A stretch of 64,000 nt of DNA from Flavobacterium psychrolimnae (lineage in GTDB: Bacteria > Bacteroidota > Bacteroidia > Flavobacteriales > Flavobacteriaceae), in assembly GCF_003312425.1 (NCBI RefSeq), contig NZ_QNUX01000014.1:1-64000 (forward strand), written 5' to 3'. Of this stretch, positions 8,382 through 18,168 are shown piece by piece. A model generated the notes under the pieces. That model ran no database searches. It worked only from the letters and a program-made list of their open reading frames with translations, and was not told the origin of the DNA. A program made the position numbers and the translations under genes. The first letter of the stretch is position 1. Each line of letters begins with the position of its first letter.

Positions 8382-9890
8382 TTAAAAACTAATTTTTTTA
8401 ATGCTATGGGAACTTGTCAGGAACAATCCTAAGTAAGTTAAGAGTCCGTTTAGTACTATTAATTCATTATCAAATACATAACCCGAAAACAATATTTTAG
8501 AGTTTTCATTTATTATATACGTGAAGAAAGGAGCTAATAGACAGATAAAGGGGACTAATTTATCATTTACGTTTCTTGATTTTTGAAACAGACCAAAAGC
8601 ATATAATCCTAATAATGGGCCATAAGTATAAGAAGCAACCTTGAATATCATCCCAACAACAGAACTATCATTGATTGAATTAAAAATGAGTATTACTAAG
8701 AAGATTAATGCTGAAAAACTGATATGAACGATATGCCTTTTACGGACGGTATTTTGTTTATGGCTATTTTCGGCTTTACCCATTCCCAAAAAATCGACGC
8801 AAAAAGAGGTAGTTAAAGCCGTCAGAGCTGAATCGGTAGTGGCGAAAGTGGCAGCAATAATTCCCAATAAAAATACAATTGCCGGAATTGTTGATAAATG
8901 ATTCAATGCGATTTCAGGAAAAAGCAAATCGGTTCTTGGTTTGCCTGTAATTAAATCGACAGGGATTGCAATTCCGTTTTTATCAGCATAAATATATAGT
9001 AAGGCACCAACACTTAAAAAGAAAATATTGATAATAACGAAGATTCCCGTAAAGGTAAACATGTTTTTTTGTGCATCACCAATGTTTTTGCAGCTCAGAT
9101 TTTTTTGCATTAAATCTTGATCCAGCCCAGTCATGGCTATAGTTACAAACATTCCTCCTAATATTTGTTTTACAAAATGAAATTTACTTCCTAGGAAATC
9201 ATCAAAGAAAAATATTTGTGAATAATTACTATTTTTAACTTCATTGAAAGCACTAACGGCACTTAAATTCATACTGTCGCAAATAAAATAGATCGTAAGG
9301 AAAACCGATGTCACAAGGAAAAAAGTCTGTAAGGTATCCGTAATAATAATTGTTTTCAATCCACCTCTGTAGGTGTAAGAAAAAATGAGCAGCAAGGAGA
9401 TTAATACAGTTAATGCAAACGGAATATTATAATAATCAAATACAAAACGCTGTAATACTATTACCACTAAATAGAGTCTGAATGCAGAGCTTACCGTTCT
9501 GCTAATCAAGAAAATAGTGGCTGCTGTTTTGTAGCTGTAAAGCCCCATTCTCTGTTCTATATAACCATAAATCGAGGTTAGATTCATTCTATAATACAGT
9601 GGTAATAATAACTTTGTAATTATTATAAATCCGATAGCATTACCCAACACAAACTGAAAATATTTGAATTGTTCGCCACTCGCGGCGCCTACTTCTCCTG
9701 GAACAGATATAAAAGTTACTCCCGAAAGAGCGGTTCCTATCATCCCAAAAGCAACTAAATACCATTTTGAATTTTTATTGGCGGTGAAAAAAGCATCATT
9801 CCCATCATCCTTTTTGCTGACTCTATGTGAGATGTAGAATAATGTAGCGAAATAAACTATGATAAGGATTAGAATTGCACTTGGAGTCAT
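8382..9890 (-). CDS. Sodium:solute symporter (SSS family), probable amino-sugar importer
   Basis: A 502-residue integral membrane protein with about thirteen hydrophobic segments. The sequence IGTALSGVTFISVPGEVGA near residue 55 matches the SSS (SLC5-like) substrate/sodium region of TM1-TM2. The N-terminus starts directly in TM1, as usual for the family. It lies between the GH3-AmiE fusion and murQ with short gaps (54 and 64 bases), the slot occupied by the MurNAc PTS permease murP in Bacillus. Import of MurNAc, GlcNAc or a MurNAc-containing product is therefore the natural guess. A symporter does not phosphorylate, so a separate kinase would be needed before MurQ. Confidence 0.85.
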   Translation of the reverse strand: MTPSAILILIIVYFATLFYISHRVSKKDDGNDAFFTANKNSKWYLVAFGMIGTALSGVTFISVPGEVGAASGEQFKYFQFVLGNAIGFIIITKLLLPLYYRMNLTSIYGYIEQRMGLYSYKTAATIFLISRTVSSAFRLYLVVIVLQRFVFDYYNIPFALTVLISLLLIFSYTYRGGLKTIIITDTLQTFFLVTSVFLTIYFICDSMNLSAVSAFNEVKNSNYSQIFFFDDFLGSKFHFVKQILGGMFVTIAMTGLDQDLMQKNLSCKNIGDAQKNMFTFTGIFVIINIFFLSVGALLYIYADKNGIAIPVDLITGKPRTDLLFPEIALNHLSTIPAIVFLLGIIAATFATTDSALTALTTSFCVDFLGMGKAENSHKQNTVRKRHIVHISFSALIFLVILIFNSINDSSVVGMIFKVASYTYGPLLGLYAFGLFQKSRNVNDKLVPFICLLAPFFTYIINENSKILFSGYVFDNELIVLNGLLTYLGLFLTSSHSIKKISF

Positions 9891-9954
9891 TTTGTATCTT
9901 TATAGGTTTATTGTTTTTTATGAATCTGTAACAGACTTTAAAATAGTTTGTTGA

Positions 9955-10782
9955 TTAAATTTCTAGATTTTTATTTTCAGCCAGTAAAACAGCTCTGACA
10001 CTTTTGTGTTTTTTTAGTAATTCAGAAGCTAATTTCTCGTCAATGTGCAGTTCTTCTATAATCATTTCAACACCTCTTTGTACTAGTTTTTTATTAGACA
10101 ATTGCATGTCAATCATTTTGTTGCCATAAATACGCCCTAGTTTAATCATAACAGATGTTGATATCATGTTTAATACTAATTTTTGAGATGTTCCAGCTTT
10201 CATCCTCGTACTTCCGGTAAGGAATTCTGGACCTACTATCAATTCAATAGGGTAGTCGGCTTGTTTCGAAATTAGACTATCACTATTACAGGAAATACTT
10301 CCAGTTACGATATTGTTTTCTTTCGCTTTTTTTAATCCGCCAATAACATAAGGAGTATTTCCCGAAGCAGCAATTCCTATAACCACATCTAAACTCGAAA
10401 TGTCGTAGGCTGATAAATCTCTCCAGGCTTGATCAATGTCATCCTCGGCATTTTCTACTGCTTTTCTAATAGCGGAGTCGCCACCTGCAATGATGCCAAT
10501 AATCCAATTGTCCGGAACTCCAAAAGTTGGCGGACATTCTGAAGCATCAAGAATACCTATTCTGCCGGATGTACCCGCGCCGATATAAAATAGTCTTCCA
10601 CCAAGTTTCATTTTAGACACAATAATATCAACTAATTTTTCAATATTGGGAATTTGTTTTTCTATTATATCTGCTACTTTTTTATCTTCATTATTTATGC
10701 TACAGAGTAGTTCATTAGTACTCATTTTATCTAAGTTCGAATAGAGCGATTCCTGTTCTGTATCGGGATTAATTTTTACCAT
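9955..10782 (-). CDS. murQ: N-acetylmuramic acid 6-phosphate etherase MurQ
   Basis: MurQ cleaves the D-lactyl ether of MurNAc-6-phosphate to give GlcNAc-6-phosphate and D-lactate in the cytoplasm. The SIS-domain signature GAGTSGRIGILDASECPPTFG runs from residue 68. Glu82 in ASEC and Glu110 in AVENAED align with the two glutamates known to be catalytic in E. coli MurQ. At 275 residues it is slightly shorter than the usual 295-305, the loss being at the C-terminal helical end. The neighbours are namZ upstream and the symporter downstream on the same strand. No MurNAc kinase gene (MurK or AnmK type) was found nearby. Confidence 0.95.
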   Translation of the reverse strand: MVKINPDTEQESLYSNLDKMSTNELLCSINNEDKKVADIIEKQIPNIEKLVDIIVSKMKLGGRLFYIGAGTSGRIGILDASECPPTFGVPDNWIIGIIAGGDSAIRKAVENAEDDIDQAWRDLSAYDISSLDVVIGIAASGNTPYVIGGLKKAKENNIVTGSISCNSDSLISKQADYPIELIVGPEFLTGSTRMKAGTSQKLVLNMISTSVMIKLGRIYGNKMIDMQLSNKKLVQRGVEMIIEELHIDEKLASELLKKHKSVRAVLLAENKNLEI

Positions 10783-10884
10783 TTCTTATTTTTTACTGAT
10801 TAGGGATTTTTTTTTGTAGGCCAGATTCAATGTTTGTATTTTATTAAAACAGGGTCCTAGTTTTATTTGACAATAAACAAGTAT

Positions 10885-12081
10885 TTAATAGATTACATAC
10901 TTCATGCGCATTTTTTTAAATGCTGTTAATCCATTTTTCCAACTTTTTCTTATTTTATTTTCTGAAATTCCGCTTTCAATTTGCTGCTGTAATTTTTTTG
11001 TCCCAGCAAGTTTTGTAAAAAAAGGATTGAAGAATTTAGTTTTGTCACTGGTATTTTGATAGGCTTTAATTAACCATTTTAGTTCTAATCGAGTTAGTTT
11101 AGGGTAAGCCGCTAAATCTTCACCAAAACACTCTTTTCCATTATAAAGTGGGTCTTTTGCTCCGAAATTTGGTTTTGGAGTAAAAGTAAAAGTGCTTATC
11201 GTTAAAAAAGGAGAACCATAAATTTGAAATTGTTTTTCGGTTCCGCGGCCCACACTCACATTAGTCCCTTCAAACAAGCACAAACTCGCGTACAGATTTA
11301 TGGATTGGTCATTTGGTAAATTTGGAGATGGTTTTAGGGGTAAACTATATTCCATTGTTCGATTATAATCAAGGCAAGGAATAACGGTTAATTTGCATTG
11401 TGCAGCGTTTTTAAGCCATTTTTCTCCATTTATCATTTGCGCATATTCCCCGATTGTCATTCCGTGAAGGAGTGGAATAGGGTGCATGCCTACAAAACTG
11501 GTAAATTCTTTTTCTAAAAGTGGACCATCTATGATACTCCCATTAGGGTTTGGTCTGTCTAGAATTACAAGAGGAATTCCGTTTTCTGCGCAGGCTTCCA
11601 TGACATAATGCAAAGATGAAATGTAGGTGTAGAAACGTGCTCCAACATCTTGTAAATCAAATAACATGATGTCAATTCCAACTAATTGTGCTGCTTTTGG
11701 CTTTTTATTATCACCATAAAGAGAAATAATTGAGAGTCCGGTTTTGGCATCTTTTCCATCAACGACATGTTCACCGGCATCAGCAGTTCCTCTAAACCCG
11801 TGTTCAGGAGCAAAAATGGTTTTGATGGCTATTTTTTTTTCTAATAAAAAATCTACCAGATGTATTTTGTTTGTCAGAATCCCAGTCTGATTGGTAACAA
11901 TTCCAACCTTTTTGTTTTGTAACAAAGGGAGGTATTTTATATAATTATCAGCACCTGTTTTAATTTTTACAGAATCACTTGCGATTCTTTTCTTTGCACT
12001 GTTATCTTCTGAATGAGAATAGCAACTGATAGTAACCATTAGCATTAAAAAATAAATATTTTTTTTTAAAATAAAATACAT
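10885..12081 (-). CDS. namZ: NamZ-like exo-beta-N-acetylmuramidase (GH171, DUF1343)
   Basis: A 398-residue exported protein of the DUF1343 family, whose founding member B. subtilis NamZ (YbbC) releases non-reducing-end MurNAc from peptidoglycan fragments. Family blocks are clear: KVGIVTNQTGI near residue 58, FAPEHGFRG near 90 and LFDLQDVGARFYTYISSL near 140. The N-terminus is hydrophobic with a cysteine at residue 20, a weak lipobox. It heads the minus-strand series namZ-murQ-symporter-GH3/AmiE-nagX. About 200 bases, including a terminator hairpin, separate it from the upstream susC-susD-DUF4397 genes, so it may have its own promoter, although none was identified. Confidence 0.92.
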   Translation of the reverse strand: MYFILKKNIYFLMLMVTISCYSHSEDNSAKKRIASDSVKIKTGADNYIKYLPLLQNKKVGIVTNQTGILTNKIHLVDFLLEKKIAIKTIFAPEHGFRGTADAGEHVVDGKDAKTGLSIISLYGDNKKPKAAQLVGIDIMLFDLQDVGARFYTYISSLHYVMEACAENGIPLVILDRPNPNGSIIDGPLLEKEFTSFVGMHPIPLLHGMTIGEYAQMINGEKWLKNAAQCKLTVIPCLDYNRTMEYSLPLKPSPNLPNDQSINLYASLCLFEGTNVSVGRGTEKQFQIYGSPFLTISTFTFTPKPNFGAKDPLYNGKECFGEDLAAYPKLTRLELKWLIKAYQNTSDKTKFFNPFFTKLAGTKKLQQQIESGISENKIRKSWKNGLTAFKKMRMKYVIY

Positions 12082-12240
12082 TGTAGTGTTCTTTAAAAGT
12101 GACGAATTAATAAAATTGCTGTTGATTTAAGTACATAAGGAAGTGTGCCATAAATGAAATAGCTTTTTAGTTTAAATAGAAAATCTATTATTTAAAGGTA
12201 AAAACATATTTGCACTATAGGCCGACTGAAATTGGTAAAC

Positions 12241-12274
12241 AAAAACCACTTTAGAATTTTCTGAAGTGGTTTTT
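12241..12274 (-). terminator. Hairpin terminator after the DUF4397 gene
   Basis: The arms AAAAACCACTTTAGAA (12241-12256) and TTCTGAAGTGGTTTTT (12259-12274) pair over 16 positions with one G-T type mismatch around a two-base loop. Runs of A and T at both sides make it usable in either direction. It lies 8 bases past the end of the DUF4397 gene and should end the susC-susD-DUF4397 transcript before namZ. Confidence 0.7.
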
Positions 12275-12282
12275 GGTAAATC

Positions 12283-13218
12283 TTATTTATTGGTGTAAAA
12301 TGTTATTACAGGAATGTTGATAGTTGTACTAGGTGCTCCTGCAGATAATCCTCCAGCATAACCTCTGCAATAAACGGTATAAATTCTACCTGCTCTTGGA
12401 ACAAAAATACCAGTTCCTGAATTAGCTTGATTAGCTACAAGAGCTGGAGCGGTTAGAGTTGGGTTGTTTGATGCGGATCCTGCAACACGCAATTGCAATT
12501 GATAACCTCTGGTATCAGTAGGATCTTGTGGCTCTATAGGAATGAATTTTTCGTCTCCACCTTTGAAAGTTATATTCTTGTAGGTTTGAATCTCTTTTGT
12601 AATTACAGGAGTAATTCCACTTATTGAAGTTGTTTTGATAACGCCTAAGTCGTAACCAACTACAGGAGCGTTCGAAATAACATTTATAAAACGAATATAA
12701 GCTTTTGTTTTGTCAAGATCGGCTACTGATAAATCATCATTGACTTGAAACATTGAATACGTAACAGGTGCAACAGTTGGGAGTGAGCCAATTAGGAAAT
12801 TGGTATAGGATTTACCTTTTTCGGTTACTAGTTTACCCACAAAACGTTCTACTGCCGGAATTTGAGGAACTGTTGCAGTGGCGGCAATTATTGGAGATAC
12901 CGCGCTTATGGTCTGGTCACCTGATTTTACCAAAGCATAATTGATAGATCCCGGATATTGCAATCCGTAAGAAGTTCCAACAGGAAGACCAACACTAATC
13001 CCAACAGAGGAGATTTTCTCTGCTCCCAAAAAATAATTCACTTGAAAATTTGTTCCGTTTGCACCAACAGCGGCGTGAATAAATTTCACATTTGAAGTGT
13101 TTTCAGACGCACTTGTTGCATAAGGAGTAAAATCGTGTTCCTCTCCACAAGAGGCGAACATTACCATTCCTAGAATCGGTACTATGGATTTTACAATTGT
13201 GTTAAATATATTTTTCAT
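12283..13218 (-). CDS. DUF4397-containing lipoprotein
   Basis: A 311-residue lipoprotein (lipobox FAS-Cys24) with an N-terminal segment NVKFIHAAVGANGTNFQVNYF typical of DUF4397 beta-sandwich domains. A second half begins TKAYIRFINVISNAPVVGYDLG and repeats the same theme, so two such domains are likely (about 40-160 and 165-300). Position three in a susC-susD-X order, 26 bases after susD, is where PULs place an auxiliary surface glycan-binding protein (SusE/F role). Function beyond that is unknown; carbohydrate binding is inference from position only. Confidence 0.75.
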   Translation of the reverse strand: MKNIFNTIVKSIVPILGMVMFASCGEEHDFTPYATSASENTSNVKFIHAAVGANGTNFQVNYFLGAEKISSVGISVGLPVGTSYGLQYPGSINYALVKSGDQTISAVSPIIAATATVPQIPAVERFVGKLVTEKGKSYTNFLIGSLPTVAPVTYSMFQVNDDLSVADLDKTKAYIRFINVISNAPVVGYDLGVIKTTSISGITPVITKEIQTYKNITFKGGDEKFIPIEPQDPTDTRGYQLQLRVAGSASNNPTLTAPALVANQANSGTGIFVPRAGRIYTVYCRGYAGGLSAGAPSTTINIPVITFYTNK

Positions 13219-13244
13219 TTAATAAGTTTTATAGGTTTGATAAA

Positions 13245-14843
13245 TTACGGTTTAGAGAACCACATTTCTACAGTATGGTAATCTACTTTGTCTGCGCCAA
13301 TTGCTTGTAAAGCCGTAAAATTCCATACATACTCTGAGTTGAATCTTGGACGAACTCGGTATGGCAATTTTCCATTATTATCAACAAATAAGCTAGTTGG
13401 GAAAGCCATGGTTTTGTAAATATTTACGTTGTCATAGCGGTATTTTCGCATATCTGTCCACGCTTCTAAATTACCGAAACCAAAAAGAGAGATATATTTT
13501 TGCAGGATTATGTGACTCATCGTCAAGTCAGCTTCCGCAGGAACTACATTTGCATTAGCAAGAAAAACTGATTTTTCTGACGTAGATATAGCAGTTGTGA
13601 TTGGATATGTTGTACTACTAATAGTATTTGCATTTACAAAATCGATACTAGCTTCTATTCCTTTTTTGTATGCTGCTAAAGCCATAACTTTATCTCCTTT
13701 AATGAAAGCCGCTTCTGCCTTGATAAATTGAATTTCAGCATAAGTCATGATAGGAAACGGTGCTTTATCTCTAAAAATATATCTGCCGGGTGTTGTAATA
13801 CTTCCTGCCAAGAATGTACCCCAAAGGTTAGGTATTCTACTTGGTCCCGCAGTCGAAGAAGCCGTAGTATTTAATGGATTACCTATAAAAGTATATTTGG
13901 TCGGGTCTGGATTTGCCGCTGATGCCGGAGCTGTTTCAGATGTTCCAATGGAAGGAGCTAAAATTCTTGACATGCGGGGGTCTACTGCGCCTGTGAATAC
14001 AGATCCGTTCATTACTCTGACCATAAAATCAGTTTGGCGGAATGTTGAAATGTTGTTTCTACCCGGCCCATTGAAATTGCTATCAGCTGACACGGAGCCG
14101 TTGTAACTAATTAAGGCATTATCTGCATTTGATGCCAAAGATTTGTCGCAGGCTTCAATCACAGCTGTTGGGTTGTAACTAGCTTTATTTATTTGGTTAT
14201 TCAAATTACGCGCTACTACACCCCAAGCAAATTTGGTCCATTTAGCTCTATCGCCGTTATACATTTTATCTCCCACGGCTGTGTAGGTACTAGAGACTTT
14301 ACCATCTGTGCGAGCTAAGTCAACAACACCTTCGTTTATCAAACGCAACACTTCAGCATACACTTGTTCTTGTCCTACATAGTCAAAAGACATACGCTGC
14401 GTAAATGCTTGATCAAAATCAATCAATTCTGAATGATAATCTGTGGCAACTTGCCAGGACCAAGCTCTAATCACTTTTGAAATACCGGTAATGTCATGAC
14501 GTTCTTCTGCAACTGCTTTTTCTTGCATTCGGGTCAAATTTAAGCCGATAGAAAAATAAGCCATCTTCCAAATTTCACCACCTGCATCATTATTTGCTGT
14601 ATAGCCGTATCTATCCCAATCGTTTCCAGTGGTCGCATTACTGAAATATTGCACGTATCTTCCTAAATAGCGATTGTCAAACTGCAAACCCACAGCCATT
14701 TGTTGCTCAATTGGCGGCATTAAAGCTTGGGCAGAAACATCAACTGGGAAACTTGGGTTTTCATTCAAATCTTGCAAGTTGTCACACGAAACTACAATGG
14801 TCAACAGACCTATCGCAGCTATAAATTTTTTTATATTTTTCAT
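13245..14843 (-). CDS. SusD/RagB-family outer-membrane lipoprotein
   Basis: A 532-residue lipoprotein (VVS-Cys20) of the SusD-like type with the opening DNLQDLNENPSFPVDVSAQALMP and C-terminal motif ILQKYISLFGFGNLEAWTDMRKYRY, which resembles the SusD_2 branch. SusD proteins sit as lids on SusC channels and deliver glycan or peptide fragments to them. The gene starts 12 bases after susC. Its linkage to the MurNAc/GlcNAc genes suggests a muropeptide or GlcNAc-oligosaccharide cargo, which the sequence alone cannot confirm. Confidence 0.9.
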   Translation of the reverse strand: MKNIKKFIAAIGLLTIVVSCDNLQDLNENPSFPVDVSAQALMPPIEQQMAVGLQFDNRYLGRYVQYFSNATTGNDWDRYGYTANNDAGGEIWKMAYFSIGLNLTRMQEKAVAEERHDITGISKVIRAWSWQVATDYHSELIDFDQAFTQRMSFDYVGQEQVYAEVLRLINEGVVDLARTDGKVSSTYTAVGDKMYNGDRAKWTKFAWGVVARNLNNQINKASYNPTAVIEACDKSLASNADNALISYNGSVSADSNFNGPGRNNISTFRQTDFMVRVMNGSVFTGAVDPRMSRILAPSIGTSETAPASAANPDPTKYTFIGNPLNTTASSTAGPSRIPNLWGTFLAGSITTPGRYIFRDKAPFPIMTYAEIQFIKAEAAFIKGDKVMALAAYKKGIEASIDFVNANTISSTTYPITTAISTSEKSVFLANANVVPAEADLTMSHIILQKYISLFGFGNLEAWTDMRKYRYDNVNIYKTMAFPTSLFVDNNGKLPYRVRPRFNSEYVWNFTALQAIGADKVDYHTVEMWFSKP

Positions 14844-14855
14844 TTTCTATAAGTA

Positions 14856-17800
14856 TTAAAATCCTAATTTTACTCCCATGTTCAAACCTCGTGGTGTGGA
14901 AAGCGTCCCAAAGTCAAAACCAGCTCCTCCGGCTCCTCCAGACGAGGCATTTAATCCATTAACTGCAGGATCTGCCCCGGTATAATTAGTTATCATAAAA
15001 GCGTCTGTTAAGGTTAAGTTTAAAGACAGCGATTTTATAGCTGTTTTTTCTAATTTTTCGGGAGACATTCTGTAACTAATGGTAATGTCTCTCATGCGCA
15101 ACCAGTTAATATTTTTTTCAATAAAGTCAGCATCAACGGCACCAGATCGGTAATATTCATTTTGATAATATGGCGTTACCATCACGTTATTCTGTGTAGG
15201 AGTAGCTGAGTTCTCTAGTCCATCTCTCAATATACCTTGTACAACGCGAGGTTGTTCTCTGTCTAAAGTTCTTGTGGAGATTCCATTTTGGTACATCCAA
15301 AATTCGGTTCCATTGAAAATATCTCCTCCTTTACGAAGGTCTAGTAACATTGATAAACTTAAATTCTTGTATTTGAAAGTGTTTTGAAAACCAAGTACAA
15401 AATCCGGATTTCTATCACCCGCGATAACAAAGTTTGGATTTTTAAGAGGATAACCTGTGCTTGGATCTATTAGTATTTGTCCTGCATTATTTCTTAAATA
15501 ATCTACAGCTGTTATTGTAGTTAATGGACCACCTACTTTTACACCACCTCGAACATTTCCATAAAGCCAAGTATCAGATAAATAATATTCTGTCACTACT
15601 GTCGGAAGATTCAGTAGTTCTGAACGCGTTTTATTAAAATTGGCATTCAAATCCCAAGAAAAATTGGATGTTTTTACTGGAGTGGCGTTCAAGGTGATTT
15701 CTAAACCTTCATTTCTTAAGTCTCCAAAATTAGCAGATGTTAAAACGAACCCTGTACCGTAACTCAAACGCATATTTTTCAAGATTGGATCAACTGTTTT
15801 GGTGCTATATACGGTTACGTCTAGCCCTATACGATCGTCAAAAAATTTAATTTCTGTACCAAACTCAACAGACTTGCGAAACTCAGGAACTAAATTTGGA
15901 TTAGCACCTGTTACTCCGTATGCATATCCGCCATTTGTAGTTAACTGTGGTTGATAAATAGGTACTGCAGAATAAGGAGAAGGGATGTTTGCTGCCTCAG
16001 CATACGAGGCTCTTATTTTTCCATAAGACAATATTCCTTTATCTTTTAAGCCCGGCAAATTAGAGAACATAAAACTAGTTGAGGCAGAAGGATAAAAGAA
16101 AGGATCAGGCAAGACAGAAACCCAGTCTTTACGTCCTGTCAACGATAAATATAAAATCTTGTCATAATCAAAATTTACCTCTGTAAAGAAACCTACGATT
16201 CGACTTTGAATGATTCTTTCTTGTGATCTTTGTGTTGTAGCTTCGGTATTATTAATAGAATTAAAATTTGGATCAAAATACTTATTTCCGGATGTAGATA
16301 AAATTCTAAAATAGTTATCATTAATAGCATTACCAAGCAAAATTTTAGTATTGAATTTTCCGAAAGATTTTTGGGCAGTTGCCAAGAAAGTCGTATTCAA
16401 GTTACTAGTGCTGTTATAGTACGTTTCTATGAAACCTCCTGTTGCTATTCCACCAGCTGATTCTGGATGAATTGCTCTGTATCCTTGACCTGAATTTACA
16501 TCCCAACCTGCACGAGCTGTAAAATTTAACCATTCTGTTGGATCATATATTAATCCAACATTGGTAACAAAACGGTTGTTGAAATCTTCAGCCAAGTTCT
16601 TGTTTACGTCCCAAAATGGGTTGTCAGTTTCAGTATCCAATGCTCCGGAAGTAATTTTCCTTCTTGATCCATCAGTATTCAAATAATTACGTACATCATC
16701 ATTTTGAGGCCAACCCAATAGTGTTAATAAATACCCATTACTACCAGTTAGTGAACCTGACCCACCTTTGGATGCTTTTTGATTTTCCGATTTTGTAAAA
16801 CTAAAGGTACCTTCTGATTTAAATTTAGGTGAAATTTTTGCTGTAGCATTTAAGCTAGCGTTTAATCGGTTATATGACGTGTTAGGTGTAACGCCTTCTT
16901 GATCTAAATTACTCAACGACAATCTGTAGGAAGTAGTTTCTGAACCTGCTTCAAGCGACAAGTTATGTGTTGTAGATGTTCCTACTCTGAAAAAATTAGC
17001 CACATTGTCATAAAACTTCGTGTCTGGGGCAAATGCTTCTCCTAGTTGTCTTCTGTAATCAGTATTTGTTATTCCGTCAGCACCTCTTTGATATACTGAC
17101 TGAGTTTCAGGGAATCGGTAGACTTGATCTAGTCTTGTATTGGTGGAGTAAGTAACTCTTCCCACTCCTTTTTTCCCTTTTTTAGTTGTAATTACGATAG
17201 CCCCGTTACCTGCTTGCATACCATAAAGCGCAGCAGCTTCCGGACCTTTAAGAATCGTTATTGATTCAATATCTTCAGGATTGATATCAGCACCTCTATT
17301 AGTGTAGTCTTGATTTCTATTGGGAGCATTTGAGATCATCAAACCTTGGTCCAAAGTTTCATTACTTACCGGCAAACCGTCTACAATATATAAAGGTGAA
17401 TTGTTACCACTTAAGGAGTTTACACCTCTTAATTGGATAGCAGCAGAAGCTCCAGGAGCTCCAGTAGTGCTTGTCACTGTAAGACCAGCAATACGACCTT
17501 GCAGTGCGTTGGCAAAATTCGCACGTTGTGTATCTGCGATTTCCTGACCTTTAACCGCTTGTGCGGAATATCCTAAGGAAGACTTATCTAAAGTTCTACC
17601 CAGCGATCCTATTATTACGACTTCTTTTAAGCTTTCAACACTTTCAGTTAAAGCTACATTCATTGACGAGCCTGTTACCTGTATTTCTTTGGTTTCAAAA
17701 CCAATATAACTGAAGCTCAGTATTTGTTCTGATGATGCAGCAATACTGAAATTACCATCAAAGTCAGTGGTGCTACTTTTAGTAGTACCTTTAATGAGTA

Positions 17801-17924
17801 CTGTAGCTCCGGGTATAGGAATTCCGTCCGCTTTGTTTTTAACAGTTCCTGTAATTGTTTTCGTTTGTCCAAATGTAACTTGAACGAACAAAACCAATAA
17901 TGAAATAAGGAATAATTTCTTCAT
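14856..17924 (-). CDS. SusC/RagA-family TonB-dependent outer-membrane transporter
   Basis: A beta-barrel importer of about 1022 residues. From the chosen ATG there is a signal peptide (MKKLFLISLLVLFVQVTFGQ), a carboxypeptidase-regulatory-like domain (about 25-100), a TonB-box region, and a plug with the SusC blocks GRIAGLTVTSTTGAPG, IVDGLPVSNE and IESITILKGPEAAALYG. The frame stays open to a TTG at 17954, but that codon overlaps the -7 promoter box, so the ATG at 17924 is the credible start. The gene is divergent from the DeoR-type regulator and is followed by susD and a DUF4397 gene. A candidate operator lies upstream. Confidence 0.93.
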   Translation of the reverse strand: MKKLFLISLLVLFVQVTFGQTKTITGTVKNKADGIPIPGATVLIKGTTKSSTTDFDGNFSIAASSEQILSFSYIGFETKEIQVTGSSMNVALTESVESLKEVVIIGSLGRTLDKSSLGYSAQAVKGQEIADTQRANFANALQGRIAGLTVTSTTGAPGASAAIQLRGVNSLSGNNSPLYIVDGLPVSNETLDQGLMISNAPNRNQDYTNRGADINPEDIESITILKGPEAAALYGMQAGNGAIVITTKKGKKGVGRVTYSTNTRLDQVYRFPETQSVYQRGADGITNTDYRRQLGEAFAPDTKFYDNVANFFRVGTSTTHNLSLEAGSETTSYRLSLSNLDQEGVTPNTSYNRLNASLNATAKISPKFKSEGTFSFTKSENQKASKGGSGSLTGSNGYLLTLLGWPQNDDVRNYLNTDGSRRKITSGALDTETDNPFWDVNKNLAEDFNNRFVTNVGLIYDPTEWLNFTARAGWDVNSGQGYRAIHPESAGGIATGGFIETYYNSTSNLNTTFLATAQKSFGKFNTKILLGNAINDNYFRILSTSGNKYFDPNFNSINNTEATTQRSQERIIQSRIVGFFTEVNFDYDKILYLSLTGRKDWVSVLPDPFFYPSASTSFMFSNLPGLKDKGILSYGKIRASYAEAANIPSPYSAVPIYQPQLTTNGGYAYGVTGANPNLVPEFRKSVEFGTEIKFFDDRIGLDVTVYSTKTVDPILKNMRLSYGTGFVLTSANFGDLRNEGLEITLNATPVKTSNFSWDLNANFNKTRSELLNLPTVVTEYYLSDTWLYGNVRGGVKVGGPLTTITAVDYLRNNAGQILIDPSTGYPLKNPNFVIAGDRNPDFVLGFQNTFKYKNLSLSMLLDLRKGGDIFNGTEFWMYQNGISTRTLDREQPRVVQGILRDGLENSATPTQNNVMVTPYYQNEYYRSGAVDADFIEKNINWLRMRDITISYRMSPEKLEKTAIKSLSLNLTLTDAFMITNYTGADPAVNGLNASSGGAGGAGFDFGTLSTPRGLNMGVKLGF

Positions 17925-17951
17925 AATTATTTTGGTTTTATGGTTGTTGAA

Positions 17952-17983
17952 CAAATATATTTATTTAATGCATATAAATGCAA
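17952..17983 (-). promoter_or_regulatory. Bacteroidota-type promoter of the susC operon
   Basis: On the minus strand, TATATTTG (17959-17952) matches the TAnnTTTG -7 box of the phylum. A TTG (17983-17981) lies 21 bases upstream as the -33 element. Transcription would begin near 17945, upstream of the ATG at 17924. Confidence 0.65.
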
Positions 17984-17984
17984 T

Positions 17985-18028
17985 ATTTAGTCTTATTTTT
18001 TTTTAAAATAAACTAAATGACGCAAAAA
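17985..18028. promoter_or_regulatory. Candidate DeoR-type operator upstream of susC
   Basis: Two inverted arms: AAATGACGCAAAAA at 18015-18028 and the weaker ATTTAGTCTTATTT at 17985-17998. Each resembles the arms found upstream of nagB (12/13 and 11/14 matches). The near arm ends 25 bases from the -7 box, exactly as at nagB. The regulator gene itself is the divergent neighbour, so the site could also affect its own promoter. Binding is inferred, not shown. Confidence 0.5.
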
Positions 18029-18137
18029 AATGCATATTTTGTTTAAAAACAGGCTATATGTTTATAAATTAATGATTTTGATGAGGTGCTCAATTGCAGT
18101 TGGTGGTGTTGCTGTACTTTTAAATGGAATTAATTGA

Positions 18138-18145
18138 TATATTTG
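18138..18145 (+). promoter_or_regulatory. -7 box of the deoR-type regulator gene
   Basis: TATATTTG fits TAnnTTTG exactly and lies 23 bases before the ATG. The nearest upstream TTG (18109-18111) is 26 bases away, longer than ideal, so the -33 element is uncertain. Confidence 0.5.
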
Positions 18146-18168
18146 CCCTGAATTTTTAATTTAAAAAG

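Noticed and set aside
17924..17954. Longer SusC starting at TTG 17954
   Set aside because: The TTG lies inside the -7 promoter box, upstream of the expected transcription start, and would put ten residues before a normal signal peptide.
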